From: Bacteroidia bacterium
Lineage (GTDB): Bacteria > Bacteroidota > Bacteroidia > Cytophagales > Flammeovirgaceae
Direction of reading: 5' to 3'
NCBI GenBank assembly: GCA_030425505.1
Contig: JAUIAB010000002.1
Span: forward strand, 186,001 to 250,000
DNA: 64,000 nt
Shown: positions 9,238 through 18,232 of the stretch, one piece after another
How positions within the stretch are numbered: position 1 is the stretch's first letter
How the letters are laid out: each line of letters starts with the position of its first letter
Notes under the pieces: generated by a model
Told to the model about the DNA's origin: nothing
The model's database searches: none
The model's input: only the letters and a program-made list of their open reading frames with translations
Made by a program: the position numbers and the translations under genes

Positions 9238-9996
9238 CTACTCTATTTCAAAACAGTTTTTGATTGCCACTTTAAAAACTTCAAAAATATTCTTTTCTGT
9301 AAGAACATTATTAGGGTATCCAAAATCAAATATTTTTGAATCCTTTAGAAGCATGATTGAGTCAGAAAATTTGGCTGCAATGTTAATATCATGCACAACT
9401 CCAATTACTGTAAGGTCTGGATTAGAATTTATGAAAGCTCTTATTTTCTTCATTAAATTATATTGATAAAAAAGGTCTAAGAAAGTCAAAGGTTCGTCCA
9501 ATAATAGTAATCTCGATTTTCCTTCTGAGAGCTGCCAAATCTGTGCAAAAACACGTGCAAATTGTACCCGCTGTTTTTCTCCTCCGCTCAATGTTAAGTA
9601 GTTTCTGTTTTTCATTTCTTTTACATCAAATAATTCCATTGATTTTTCGCAGATTTCCAAATCAATTGCTTTGGCTTTTCCTTCGAAATGAGGGTAACGA
9701 CCCATTAGAACTACTTCATGTACATTAAGAGGAAAGCTCAACTCAAGACTCTGAGACAATACAGCCCTGAACTTAGCGAGTTCTTTAAGTGAGATTTGTT
9801 GGAGATTTAATTTTTCTATTAAAACATTGCCTTGCGTAGGTTTCAACTCTCCACTTATTAGCTTGATTAAAGTAGATTTACCTGCTCCGTTTGGTCCTAG
9901 TATTAGATTTATTTTTCCTTTTTCAAAATGAGCTGATACATCTTTAACAAGTAATTTGCCTTTTATTTCATATGTTACATTTTCTATTGTTACCAT
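9238..9996 (-). CDS. hmuV: Heme ABC transporter ATP-binding protein
   Basis: A 252-residue ABC ATPase. Walker A is GPNGAGKST at 34-42, the signature is LSGGEKQR, and Walker B is LLLLDEP. The sequence around VLMGRYPHF and the QIWQLSEGKSRLLLLDEP stretch is characteristic of heme importers of the HmuV type rather than ferrichrome FecE/FhuC. It would power transport of heme across the inner membrane with HmuU. Its start is 1 bp from the end of hmuU, consistent with translational coupling. All nucleotide-binding motifs are intact. Confidence 0.87.
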   Translation of the reverse strand: MVTIENVTYEIKGKLLVKDVSAHFEKGKINLILGPNGAGKSTLIKLISGELKPTQGNVLIEKLNLQQISLKELAKFRAVLSQSLELSFPLNVHEVVLMGRYPHFEGKAKAIDLEICEKSMELFDVKEMKNRNYLTLSGGEKQRVQFARVFAQIWQLSEGKSRLLLLDEPLTFLDLFYQYNLMKKIRAFINSNPDLTVIGVVHDINIAAKFSDSIMLLKDSKIFDFGYPNNVLTEKNIFEVFKVAIKNCFEIE

Positions 9997-9997
9997 A

Positions 9998-11017
9998 TTA
10001 AAAAAAGTAATTTGTCCGTCTTAGTAGTACAATAAAAATAGGTACCCCGATTATGGAGGTTACTATTCCAATCGGAAGTTCTGCAGGTGATAATAAAAGT
10101 CGTGCTGCCAAATCAGATGCTGTTAAAACCAACGCACCTAGCATGGCTCCTGCCCAAATTAGGAATCGATTATCTGAACCATGTAACATTCGAAGAAGAT
10201 GTGGCACTATTAATCCAACAAAACCAATAACTCCAACAAAAGCAGTGGCAACAGAAACCATTATTACATTGATCAACAGTACTTTTATTTTAAGTTGACG
10301 TATACTTACCCCAAGTAGTTGAGCCTCTTGCTCACCCAGCATTAATGCATTAAGTTGCTTTGCGTATCTCAAACTCAATAATAAGCAAACTACTGTTACG
10401 CCAATTACAAAATACAAAGCTTCCCAATACGAACCTGAGAGTGTCCCCAAATTCCAAAAAGTGATAGAGCGAGCTTGTGGATCACGTGCGATATACGATA
10501 AGAAGCCAACTCCGCTAAGAAACAATGCATTAATGGCTATTCCTGTTAAAAGAAGTGATACCACAGAGCTTTTATTGCTTTTCTTTGATTGAGAGAGGTA
10601 AAAGACAAATGTGGTAGAAACAATTCCGCCTATACATGCAGCTAAAGGCAAAGTCCACTCACCTAGATTAAGCTTAAGAGTTGCTCCAAGTACAAAATAT
10701 AATGCTGCTCCAAAAGCAGCACCGCTTGAAGTACCGACCAGTCCTGGCTCAACAATTGGATTTCTAAATAAGGCTTGCATTAATACTCCACCAACAGCTA
10801 ATGCAGCACCTACAAAGGCACCCATTATAACTCTTGGTAACCTTATTTGAATAAAAATCCGCTCATTCAAATTATTTATTTCTGTTCCTTGAAGCGAATG
10901 GGTAAATGCATTCCATATTTCCTGATGGCTTATTTCTACTGCTCCATATTTTGCAGAAATCAATGATAGAAGCACTAATAGAAATAAAAATGCTATTCCA
11001 ATGCTATTTGATTTCAT
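9998..11017 (-). CDS. hmuU: FecCD-type permease, heme ABC transporter
   Basis: A 339-residue integral membrane permease of the FecCD family with about ten hydrophobic segments. The stretches RLPRVIMGAFVGAALAVGG, FRNPIVEPGLVGTSSGA and GVIGFVGLIVPHLLRM are hallmarks of BtuC/FecCD/HmuU proteins and include the loop that contacts the ATPase. It forms the channel for the substrate delivered by the lipoprotein HmuT. Its ATG overlaps the stop of hmuT by 4 bases (ATGA), a sign of translational coupling. Length is normal. Specificity for heme is inferred from the HmuT and HmuV neighbours. Confidence 0.87.
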   Translation of the reverse strand: MKSNSIGIAFLFLLVLLSLISAKYGAVEISHQEIWNAFTHSLQGTEINNLNERIFIQIRLPRVIMGAFVGAALAVGGVLMQALFRNPIVEPGLVGTSSGAAFGAALYFVLGATLKLNLGEWTLPLAACIGGIVSTTFVFYLSQSKKSNKSSVVSLLLTGIAINALFLSGVGFLSYIARDPQARSITFWNLGTLSGSYWEALYFVIGVTVVCLLLSLRYAKQLNALMLGEQEAQLLGVSIRQLKIKVLLINVIMVSVATAFVGVIGFVGLIVPHLLRMLHGSDNRFLIWAGAMLGALVLTASDLAARLLLSPAELPIGIVTSIIGVPIFIVLLRRTNYFF

Positions 11018-11880
11018 TGTGGATGAATAAGTTTTTGTATAAGCAATACGTTTTCGCCTGTTCTTGGCCCTAAGTACACTAAATCATGTTCTTCTATTCT
11101 GAATATATGATTATTTCTGAACGCTTTTGTTGAGGAAATACCCGGCAGCTTTTCTATTTCATTGCCATTGCTTAAACGATCATACCCAAAATCAGTAAGG
11201 AGAATAATGTCTGGATTGGCAGCGGCTACTACTTCGGGAGATAATTGTTTCATCCCTCTTTTGTCATTTACAGCCATTACACCTCCTGCCCATTCAAGCA
11301 TTTTTGCTGCTGTACTTTTTTGGGTCATCACCAAATATACATTGGAAGCTCTTCCAAAATGAATAATCAACACTTTAGGGGTTTTGGAATATTTCTTTGT
11401 TTCGGCTAAAGCTTTTTCCATATCAGTTTTTAATTTCTTGCATAGCAAAGCTGCTTCTTTTTCTTTCCTGAAATAGCTTCCCATTTCCCGAATTAATGAA
11501 TCTGTACCATCAATAGTTGGCAGATAATCCCCAAAGGTTTTCATAGGAATTTCCAATTCTTCCAATTGGTTAACTACATGCTCTGGACCAATATTATTAT
11601 CATGTAAAATGAGTGTGGGTTTCATGGATAAAATAGTTTCAGTGCTCAATGCCCTGTGATAACCAATGGTGGGCAACTGTTTTATCTCAGTAGGGTAGGT
11701 ACTAGATAAATCCACAGCAACAATATTTTCCTGCGCACCTAGCGCAAAAATGATTTCTGAGTATTGTTTAGATATACAAACAATTCGTTCCTCATTATTC
11801 TTTTTTTCGTCTTGATTTCCAAATCTTCCACAGCTTGTTAATTGTATGGCTAGTAGGAAAATTATTATGTTATTCTTCAT
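11014..11880 (-). CDS. hmuT: Heme-binding ABC transporter lipoprotein
   Basis: A 288-residue substrate-binding protein. The N-terminus MKNNIIIFLLAIQLTSCG has a hydrophobic core and a lipobox ending at Cys17, so it is probably a lipoprotein facing the periplasm. The body is a type III binding-protein fold with RIVCISKQYSEIIFALGA, the segment GYHRALSTETILSMKPTLIL and the C-terminal LGPRTGENVLLIQKLI, which match HmuT/HutB hemin-binding proteins. It would hand heme to HmuU. It is the first of three tightly packed genes and lies 159 bp downstream of the TonB-dependent receptor gene. No heme-degrading gene is in the cluster. Confidence 0.84.
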   Translation of the reverse strand: MKNNIIIFLLAIQLTSCGRFGNQDEKKNNEERIVCISKQYSEIIFALGAQENIVAVDLSSTYPTEIKQLPTIGYHRALSTETILSMKPTLILHDNNIGPEHVVNQLEELEIPMKTFGDYLPTIDGTDSLIREMGSYFRKEKEAALLCKKLKTDMEKALAETKKYSKTPKVLIIHFGRASNVYLVMTQKSTAAKMLEWAGGVMAVNDKRGMKQLSPEVVAAANPDIILLTDFGYDRLSNGNEIEKLPGISSTKAFRNNHIFRIEEHDLVYLGPRTGENVLLIQKLIHPQ

Positions 11881-12039
11881 TTTATTCTACATTAGAATTA
11901 ACCTGCCTCCAATAAATTCGGAAGCAGGTTTAAATAATTACATATAGACCATTAATTATTTTGTGAAATATCTATTATTTACTGATAATCATAGGCCTAT
12001 TGATATTTCTTGAAAAATTATCTCATGAATTCTATGTAA

Positions 12040-14442
12040 TTAGAATGTGTATTTGAGATTTACGCCACCAAAGAAATTGATTTCATTTGGAGCGGGTATG
12101 TAGGCATCAGGTAATTGATTTACAAAAACCATATTGTAGTATTGAGTGCCTGTAATGTTGTTAGCCCCAGCATAAATATCAAAATCAAAGTGGTTGATAT
12201 TTTTTCTAAAGCCAAGCTTTGCATTGAGTAAACTGTAAGCATTGGTTTCATTCAAACCATCTGATGTATACGGCATACTACCACGGTAATTGTAGTACAT
12301 GTTGCCATAAAGTCCAATTTTGGTGTCTACATCGATTCCAATATTAAAAACGACGGGAGCTACACCAGCAACTGCTTTACCCGAATAGTCTTCAATAATA
12401 GTGCTATCCTGATTAAAAGAATTTTTACCAACTTTTTCAAATTGATAATCTTTATATTTAAAATCAGAGTAAGTAAAATTGGCAAATGGTTGAAATAGTT
12501 TTATGAACTCTGTTTCCGATTCTATTGCTTTATAACTTAAGTAAACCTCAAGGCCAGTATTATTTAATTGACCTCCATTAACTATAAATGAGTATAATGT
12601 TGCTGTATTCTCTGGATTCTGTACCGTAATAGTGGTAAACTTATCTTCAAACTTTGTATTGAAAAGAGCTACGGTATAAAATAGTTGGTTGTCCAAAAAG
12701 CTGCCTTTTGTTCCCAGTTCTACTTGAGTTCCTTTTTCGGGTTTTAAGTCTGTGTTTAACTCTCCTGTAGTGGAAATAAGAATATTTCCACTTACTGGTG
12801 CTTTGTAGCCTGTGGAATACGAAGCATAGACTGAAGCAGTCTGATTGATTTTTTTGTTGATTGCTATTGTGGGTGAAACCAAATTATTATAGCTGTTTTC
12901 ATACACTTTCAATCGGTTATTCCCAGGCTGATTGTTATTCAAACCCCATAATCGATCTTCCAAACTTATTTTCATATTGCTTATTCCTACCCCTGCAGTT
13001 AAACTGAATTGCATAGGTAAGCTTAGCGTCCATTGTGTGAAGTAGGAAGAGGTTGAACTTGTTGTAGACTGATTACTACGTATGCTTGTAATGATGTTGT
13101 ATCCTTCAAGATTTGTACTATCAGCTCCCATACCATATCCAACAGTTTGTGCATTCATTTTTTGAACTTCGATACCTGTAATACCTGAAAGTTTGATTTT
13201 TTCGGATAATTCGAAGTTTTTCTCAAATACAGAACGTAATCCATAGTTTAATGGCAACTTATCTGTCCATCCCCCAGCAGAGCTGTTGTCTATGCTTTGG
13301 GATGAACCAAAAAAGGTAGTGGTATTTGATACATTCTTATTAAACTGATAGGTATGCCCAATTCCTCCCCTAAAAGTTCTGACTGATGAATGAGCGTTAT
13401 TTTTAATATATCTGGCATTTCCAGAATAATCTAATGTGCTGTATTGCTCTTTGGTTAATTCACCATTTCTCTCATCGTAACTATCTGAATAACCAAAATA
13501 GGTAGTAATAGTTTGATTTTCATTCAAATGAAAATCGCCCATCAAATTCACAAAATCTTTATGTGATTTAGTATGAACCATAAATCCATCAAATTGCTGA
13601 TGACCATAGTTTACCAATAAGGATGATTTTTCATCTCCAATGCTTAGGCGGGTTGTTGTTCTCAATAAACCATAGTTACCTACCATTACTTCCTGTCCAA
13701 TAGAAGTTTTATTTTTAGGCGCCTGTTCAGTCTTCATGTTTATTACTCCAGCGATAGCCAATCCGTACAAACTTCCAGAAGGACCTTTTAAAATTTCAGT
13801 ATTGCTGACAGAACTATAATCAATGTCGTCCATTACAGTAATGCCCTCTGCATCAGTAATAGGAATACCATTTAGATACATTTTTATACCCTGACCATCA
13901 AAATTGCTACTTACGCCTCTAAACCCCATTCCGCTGCCATAACCTCTGATATTAATTTGTTGTCCACCAGATTGTGTTCTACGCTGCATAGCGACACCTG
14001 GTACATTGGTATTGATGGCATCATCAAGATATAACCCTGTAGCTCTTTTTAGACTCGTTTTCTCCATTTTCACAACGGAAATGGGTTGTTCTAATTGTGA
14101 TTTATTTGGATTTGAAGTAGCAGTTACTTCCACGGAATGTAATTCCTGAGCATAAGGTTGTAGGGCTATTTCTACTATGCCTATCTCGTTGCATATAAAG
14201 GTTTTATCAATCGATTTATAGCCTACAAATGTTACTTTCAATCGAATTGAATCAGTACATGAAATAGTAAATTCGCCGTTTTGATCAGCTACTATTCCTT
14301 GTGAGTTATTTATGCTAATATTTGCTCCTGCAAGAGGAGTCTTTTCCAGTTCGTCAATTATTTTTCCTTTGAACTGAGTACTTTGCCCAAAGGATATTAA
14401 TGAATATACCATACTCAATACGAGTAATATAAAATTTCTCAT
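12040..14442 (-). CDS. TonB-dependent outer membrane receptor
   Basis: An 800-residue outer membrane protein. A signal peptide (to about residue 19, SFGQ) is followed by a carboxypeptidase-regulatory-like beta-sandwich (residues 21-105) common in Bacteroidota receptors. A plug domain follows (TATSNPNKSQLEQPISVVK through NTEILKGPSGSLYGLAIAGVINM), then a 22-strand barrel ending in the aromatic C-terminus KYTF recognised by the BAM machinery. It would take up a ligand using TonB energy. The ligand is probably heme because hmuTUV lies directly downstream on the same strand. I did not identify a classic FRAP/NPNL heme motif, so the ligand is inferred from context. Confidence 0.88.
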   Translation of the reverse strand: MRNFILLVLSMVYSLISFGQSTQFKGKIIDELEKTPLAGANISINNSQGIVADQNGEFTISCTDSIRLKVTFVGYKSIDKTFICNEIGIVEIALQPYAQELHSVEVTATSNPNKSQLEQPISVVKMEKTSLKRATGLYLDDAINTNVPGVAMQRRTQSGGQQINIRGYGSGMGFRGVSSNFDGQGIKMYLNGIPITDAEGITVMDDIDYSSVSNTEILKGPSGSLYGLAIAGVINMKTEQAPKNKTSIGQEVMVGNYGLLRTTTRLSIGDEKSSLLVNYGHQQFDGFMVHTKSHKDFVNLMGDFHLNENQTITTYFGYSDSYDERNGELTKEQYSTLDYSGNARYIKNNAHSSVRTFRGGIGHTYQFNKNVSNTTTFFGSSQSIDNSSAGGWTDKLPLNYGLRSVFEKNFELSEKIKLSGITGIEVQKMNAQTVGYGMGADSTNLEGYNIITSIRSNQSTTSSTSSYFTQWTLSLPMQFSLTAGVGISNMKISLEDRLWGLNNNQPGNNRLKVYENSYNNLVSPTIAINKKINQTASVYASYSTGYKAPVSGNILISTTGELNTDLKPEKGTQVELGTKGSFLDNQLFYTVALFNTKFEDKFTTITVQNPENTATLYSFIVNGGQLNNTGLEVYLSYKAIESETEFIKLFQPFANFTYSDFKYKDYQFEKVGKNSFNQDSTIIEDYSGKAVAGVAPVVFNIGIDVDTKIGLYGNMYYNYRGSMPYTSDGLNETNAYSLLNAKLGFRKNINHFDFDIYAGANNITGTQYYNMVFVNQLPDAYIPAPNEINFFGGVNLKYTF

Positions 14443-14524
14443 TTTAATTATTATTTAGTGTTAAACAAATAGAAACAATCTACCAAGTACTTAACAAGCA
14501 GATCATGTATTAAAAGAATATTGT

Positions 14525-15118
14525 TTAACCTATTTCTGGAGGAGGGATAGGCGGAGGTAATGAAATAGTCAAATAACTAAACTCATATGGAGTTACTACT
14601 ATTTGCTCTTTTGTAAACGAAAATAAATACCAATTAGGAAATTGTTTGTAATAGAGCGATTTATAAAAGTTTGCCAGGCGTTTCTTATTTTCTTTATTTT
14701 TAGGATCTTTTCCTAATACATTGGCTAATAGATCATCTAGCTGCCTGTTTAAATTAGTTTCTTTATTATCCCACCAACACCAATAGTAGACTATATCTCC
14801 TTTGATTTTTTTTTCAACAATATCATACAGCTGATCTTTATACTCAAATTCTTTTGAATGTTTCCATCTTAATTTGGTTTGAGATTCTTCTTTTGTGAAT
14901 TTCAGTAAAACAAGCTTTTCTTTATCAATACCAGCAATAATTTGAAGCTTTACCTCTTTTCTAATCTTCTTTTTTTGATAATGCAAAAAGGTAAATGTCA
15001 CAACTATTGGTACTACCAAGCAGACAAGTAATGATATGCCAGCTATCTTTTCTTTCATTAGTTGAAATTCATAGCTAAATATAATCAAATTAGATATTGC
15101 TAAAAAAAAAGACTTCAA
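14525..15118 (-). CDS. Hypothetical membrane-anchored protein with proline-rich tail
   Basis: A 197-residue protein that I do not recognise. One hydrophobic segment (IAGISLLVCLVVPIVVTFTFL, minus its last residue, about 25-45) is followed by a lysine-rich stretch and a mixed soluble domain with a Trp-rich patch (YYWCWWDNKE). It ends in SLPPPIPPPEIG. The true start may be the internal Met21 (15058), which puts the hydrophobic segment at the N-terminus. It lies 82 bp upstream of the TonB receptor gene on the same strand and could be co-transcribed with the heme cluster. The function is unknown. Confidence 0.6.
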   Translation of the reverse strand: MKSFFLAISNLIIFSYEFQLMKEKIAGISLLVCLVVPIVVTFTFLHYQKKKIRKEVKLQIIAGIDKEKLVLLKFTKEESQTKLRWKHSKEFEYKDQLYDIVEKKIKGDIVYYWCWWDNKETNLNRQLDDLLANVLGKDPKNKENKKRLANFYKSLYYKQFPNWYLFSFTKEQIVVTPYEFSYLTISLPPPIPPPEIG

Positions 15119-15145
15119 CCAAAAAATGGAAGAAGCCCTATCGTG

Positions 15146-15220
15146 TGGGACTTACTGGACTCGAACCAGTGACCCCCTGCTTGTAAGGCAGGTGCTCTGA
15201 ACCAACTGAGCTAAAATCCC
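15146..15220 (-). tRNA. tRNA-Val (anticodon UAC)
   Basis: The reverse complement folds as a cloverleaf: acceptor GGGATTT/AAGTCCC, D arm with GCTCAGTTGGTTCAGAGC, anticodon stem CCTGC/GCAGG around loop CTTACAA (anticodon UAC), and T arm ACTGG-TTCGAGT-CCAGT. The UAC anticodon decodes valine GUA and GUG. CCA is not fully encoded. I find no integrase or direct-repeat scar next to it. Confidence 0.93.
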
Positions 15221-15337
15221 GTAAAAACCCTAATCGGGAATGCAAAAATAATAGCCTTATCTTTATATACAAATCTTAATTCTTCAAAGTGTGATTTTTT
15301 TTATAAATAATGAAGTATTAAAAAATATATAAATTTG

Positions 15338-15365
15338 TTTGCACGGTGTTTTTATATTAATATTG
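15338..15365 (+). promoter_or_regulatory. Possible Bacteroidota-type promoter
   Basis: TTTG at 15338-15341 and TAATATTG at 15358-15365, 16 bp apart, resemble the Bacteroidota -33 (TTTG) and -7 (TAnnTTTG) elements with one mismatch in the -7 box. They lie just upstream of the ATG at 15382. The spacing is at the short end. Confidence 0.3.
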
Positions 15366-15381
15366 CACAAAACATATAATA

Positions 15382-16278
15382 ATGACTAAAAAAATAATTA
15401 TTCTCAATTTAGTAATACTGTTTTTTTTCTATTTAAACGCTAACTCACAAAATTCAGGCTTAGTAGATTATGAATATTTAGGTATAGAATTTAAAGTGCC
15501 AGATGGATGGGTAGGACAGAAGGGCGAAGAAGGCTATGTAATGGGATCAAATACTGTTGCTGGTATGATAACCGTTTTTTTTCATGACTACACTGACCTT
15601 CAATCTTTAGAAGCAGAAATATCGCAAGGGATTACAGATGAAGGTATGCAGTTGACAGTTGAAAACCAATTTGAAAGAATTGGGGACAATGCTATAGGAG
15701 GAACGCTTGTAGGTCAGATTCAAGGTAGTGCAGTGAAAGCTTACTCTCTAACTGTTGTTAACAAATTAGGAAAAGGTTTGATGATGATAGCAGTTACCTC
15801 GCCTGAAATGTACAACTCTAGTTATAAAGATATTCTACTAGAAATTAAAAAAAGTGCTAAGTTCAAAAAGCCAAAAGAAAATCCTTTAGTAACTGAATGC
15901 TTAAAGCAAATATCAGGAAGAAGATTATTATACATATATACTGGTAGTACAGGTTCGTATGATTATGATGAGGGCTATTATAATGGAGTATACTCTAATG
16001 AAGAGGTAAAAATAGATTTATGCGCGAATAAAACCTTTAGATATAGTGGAAATAGTTCGACTAGTATAACGGGTGGTGCTATTGGATACTCTGGAAGTAA
16101 TGACAATGGAGATGGAGAATGGAAAGTTAATGCCACTTCAGCAAATGGAATAGAGTTAAGTTTGATGTTTAATAATGGAACAGTGAAGAGTTTTAAAATA
16201 ACATCGGAAGAGAATTGGAGAAAAATTTATCTCAATGGAGAAAGATATTATTACGATAAGATTCAAGGATGTTTTTAG
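15382..16278 (+). CDS. Hypothetical exported protein
   Basis: A 298-residue protein with a signal peptide (MTKKIIILNLVILFFFYLNANSQ, cleaved near residue 23). Residues 30-165 form a globular domain starting YEYLGIEFKVPDGWVGQKGEEGYVMGS, which recalls PsbP/DUF-type lipid- or protein-binding folds used in many exported bacterial proteins, but I cannot place it firmly. Residues 175-298 form a second Gly/Ser/Tyr-rich beta domain (YTGSTGSYDYDEGYYNG) with paired cysteines. It stands alone on its strand and ends 4 bp inside the convergent glucosaminidase gene. The function is unknown; the location is periplasm or cell surface. Confidence 0.65.
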   Translation: MTKKIIILNLVILFFFYLNANSQNSGLVDYEYLGIEFKVPDGWVGQKGEEGYVMGSNTVAGMITVFFHDYTDLQSLEAEISQGITDEGMQLTVENQFERIGDNAIGGTLVGQIQGSAVKAYSLTVVNKLGKGLMMIAVTSPEMYNSSYKDILLEIKKSAKFKKPKENPLVTECLKQISGRRLLYIYTGSTGSYDYDEGYYNGVYSNEEVKIDLCANKTFRYSGNSSTSITGGAIGYSGSNDNGDGEWKVNATSANGIELSLMFNNGTVKSFKITSEENWRKIYLNGERYYYDKIQGCF

Positions 16279-17243
16279 TATAGGGGACGTTTTCTCCTCA
16301 AATGCAATACTTCACCAGGGTTAATTTCAGAGCCATACCATTTATTATTTAATTTTAGCAATCGAAGGTATCGAATACCATACTTTTGGGAAATGCCATA
16401 CAATGTTTCGCCTTCTTCAACTGTGTGGTATTTAAACTCTTTCGTTGCTCTATACCTTTTTCTTTGTAGATATAATAATTGACCTGAGTAGAGCTTATCT
16501 CCTTTACCTAGCTCATTAAACCTTTCCAGTTTGCTAACTTTGATGTCTAGCGCAGCAGCTAAGCTTTCTTTCGTTTCTCCTTCCTGAACGAGTATGGCTC
16601 TTCTTTTATTCTTTGTAAAAGAGCTTAAAAGACCAGCATTAGGATATTTATTATCTGTTGGTTTGTACGTATCAAACGTATAAAGCTCATATTGTTCGAT
16701 AATCTTGATGAGCTTATCTGCATATCTTGGATTAGTGGCATAGCCTGCTTTTTTTAAGCCTCTAGCCCAGGCTTTATAGTCTGTTTTTTTTAGATCAAAC
16801 AAGAAAGCATACCTAGACTTAGAGCTTAAAAAGTTGGCATGATCTGCATAGGACTCCAAAACAGAAGGGTATCTTCTAAAACACTCATTTCTTCTGTCAT
16901 CGTCTCTATATACCTTTTTTCCTGTCCAATCGGAATGACATTTTATTCCAAAGTGATTGTTAGCTTTTCGAGCTAGGTAACTATTACCAAAAGCGGACTC
17001 TAGCATCCCCTGAGCCAAAGTAATACTAGCTGGAATCCCATTGAATTCCATATTTTTTATGGCTTCTTCTTTGTAAAGATTTATATAATCTTCAGCTGTA
17101 TTTTTCTTAAATAGAGCCTGTGAATTTCCCAAGAAACTAAATAGCATGAAAAATAGGAGGGAAGTAGAAAAAAATGCTGTATTGATGTTTAGGTTCTTTG
17201 CGAGAATATACTTAGAAAACGAAAAAATAGTACTAACTATCAT
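16275..17243 (-). CDS. Exported glucosaminidase with two LysM-type domains
   Basis: A 322-residue peptidoglycan hydrolase. A hydrophobic export segment lies near residues 20-43. The catalytic mannosyl-glycoprotein endo-beta-N-acetylglucosaminidase domain (about 52-195) has the catalytic Glu82 in LAQGMLESAFG, plus NNHFGIKCHSDWTGK and FRRYPSVLESYADHANFL. It cleaves glycan strands in the periplasm. Two LysM-like modules follow: a divergent one at about 215-260 (VQEGETKESLAAALDI) and a canonical one at about 273-318 (HTVEEGETLYGISQKYG), which hold the enzyme on peptidoglycan. Its first 11 bases overlap the end of the Hpt gene, so the two are likely translated from one message. Confidence 0.87.
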   Translation of the reverse strand: MIVSTIFSFSKYILAKNLNINTAFFSTSLLFFMLFSFLGNSQALFKKNTAEDYINLYKEEAIKNMEFNGIPASITLAQGMLESAFGNSYLARKANNHFGIKCHSDWTGKKVYRDDDRRNECFRRYPSVLESYADHANFLSSKSRYAFLFDLKKTDYKAWARGLKKAGYATNPRYADKLIKIIEQYELYTFDTYKPTDNKYPNAGLLSSFTKNKRRAILVQEGETKESLAAALDIKVSKLERFNELGKGDKLYSGQLLYLQRKRYRATKEFKYHTVEEGETLYGISQKYGIRYLRLLKLNNKWYGSEINPGEVLHLRRKRPLY

Positions 17244-17595
17244 TTTGAAGATTCTTAATTTTTTCAGCCACTAGGCTACAAACTTGATTGCATAATTCCA
17301 AAATCAATGCCGCTTTTTCTATTAATTCATTCTCCTCAACAGAATTTACAGGCATATCTTTTGTGGATTCTATAAAAATCAATGCCTGATTTAGCTCTTC
17401 AATGCCCAAAAAATTAACACTAGATTTTAGCTTATGCGCCAGCTCGGAAGCATGGATATAGTTTTTATTTTCAATACAATTATTGATTTCTTTAGGTAGT
17501 TTGGAGGCATTATCTTTAAGTTTTAGAAGTAGTTTTACAAGGAAATCACTTCTCCCTTTGGCAACATCTTCTAAATATTGAAAGTTTAAGATCAT
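17233..17595 (-). CDS. Stand-alone Hpt (histidine phosphotransfer) protein
   Basis: A 120-residue all-helical protein. AHKLKSSVNFLG, with His54, is the phosphoacceptor motif of Hpt domains. Such proteins relay phosphate between hybrid kinases and response regulators in the cytoplasm. It is a single-domain protein of normal Hpt length. The gene overlaps the glucosaminidase gene by 11 bp. No hybrid kinase is adjacent; the only kinase in the window is 15 kb away and lacks a receiver domain, so the partner is unknown. Confidence 0.82.
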   Translation of the reverse strand: MILNFQYLEDVAKGRSDFLVKLLLKLKDNASKLPKEINNCIENKNYIHASELAHKLKSSVNFLGIEELNQALIFIESTKDMPVNSVEENELIEKAALILELCNQVCSLVAEKIKNLQNDS

Positions 17596-17624
17596 GTTTT
17601 AAATATGTAAACCTAAATAATCCT

Positions 17625-18221
17625 TTGTTGAAAATTAAAACTTTAGCAAAAGTGCTTATAGTCTTTCTGGTATGCTATACTCTTTTTGCTTTATTCAAAA
17701 ATTATAATTTTAATCCACATTATGAAATAGGACAAAAACTAGATAGTTTAAATGGAATTTACATCTATTATAATGGAGGTGTAGATAATGTGCTTGAGAG
17801 AAACTTAACAATTGACGGTTACAATATTGGTCTGAAGTATCAATGCGTAGAGTTTGTAAAAAGGTACTATTATGAATGCCTAAATCATAAAATGCCAGAT
17901 AGCTATGGGCATGCCGTAAATTTTTTTGATAAAGATCTTAAAGATGGCACAAAGAATACCAAAAGAGATCTTATACAATACAGTAACTCGAGCTTTTCGA
18001 AACCTCAGAGTAATGACATAATTGTATTTGACAAAACACTTTTTAATCCTTATGGGCATGTTGCTATTATTTCAAAAGTTAAAGACAAAAGCATTGAGGT
18101 AATTCAGCAAAACCCGGGACCATTTTCATCCTCGAGAGAGGTTTTCGCAATGATTAGAAAAGGTAATAAATGGAAGGTTGAGGGCAATAGAGTTTTAGGA
18201 TGGCTTAGAATAGGGAAGTAG
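17625..18221 (+). CDS. CHAP-domain amidase/endopeptidase, membrane-anchored
   Basis: A 198-residue protein with an N-terminal hydrophobic segment (ALVIFLVCYTLFALF region, about 7-24) and a CHAP domain. The nucleophile is Cys74 (KYQCVEFVKRYYY) and the base is His145 (YGHVAIISKV), so it is probably an active peptidoglycan peptide-cleaving enzyme outside the membrane. The start is a TTG at 17625 (or the next codon, also TTG); no in-frame ATG lies just upstream. It is divergent from the Hpt-glucosaminidase pair, so two cell-wall hydrolases are neighbours. It converges with mutS across 11 bp. Confidence 0.8.
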   Translation: MLKIKTLAKVLIVFLVCYTLFALFKNYNFNPHYEIGQKLDSLNGIYIYYNGGVDNVLERNLTIDGYNIGLKYQCVEFVKRYYYECLNHKMPDSYGHAVNFFDKDLKDGTKNTKRDLIQYSNSSFSKPQSNDIIVFDKTLFNPYGHVAIISKVKDKSIEVIQQNPGPFSSSREVFAMIRKGNKWKVEGNRVLGWLRIGK

Positions 18222-18232
18222 TTCTAATATAT

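Noticed and set aside
11881-12039. Riboswitch or Fur box between the TonB receptor and hmuT
   Set aside because: I see AT-rich sequence with partial symmetry only and no convincing consensus, so no regulatory site is claimed.
15146-15220. tRNA-Val as integration site of a mobile element
   Set aside because: No integrase and no visible 3'-end duplication near the tRNA; the recombinase genes are over 35 kb away and use the RHS core.
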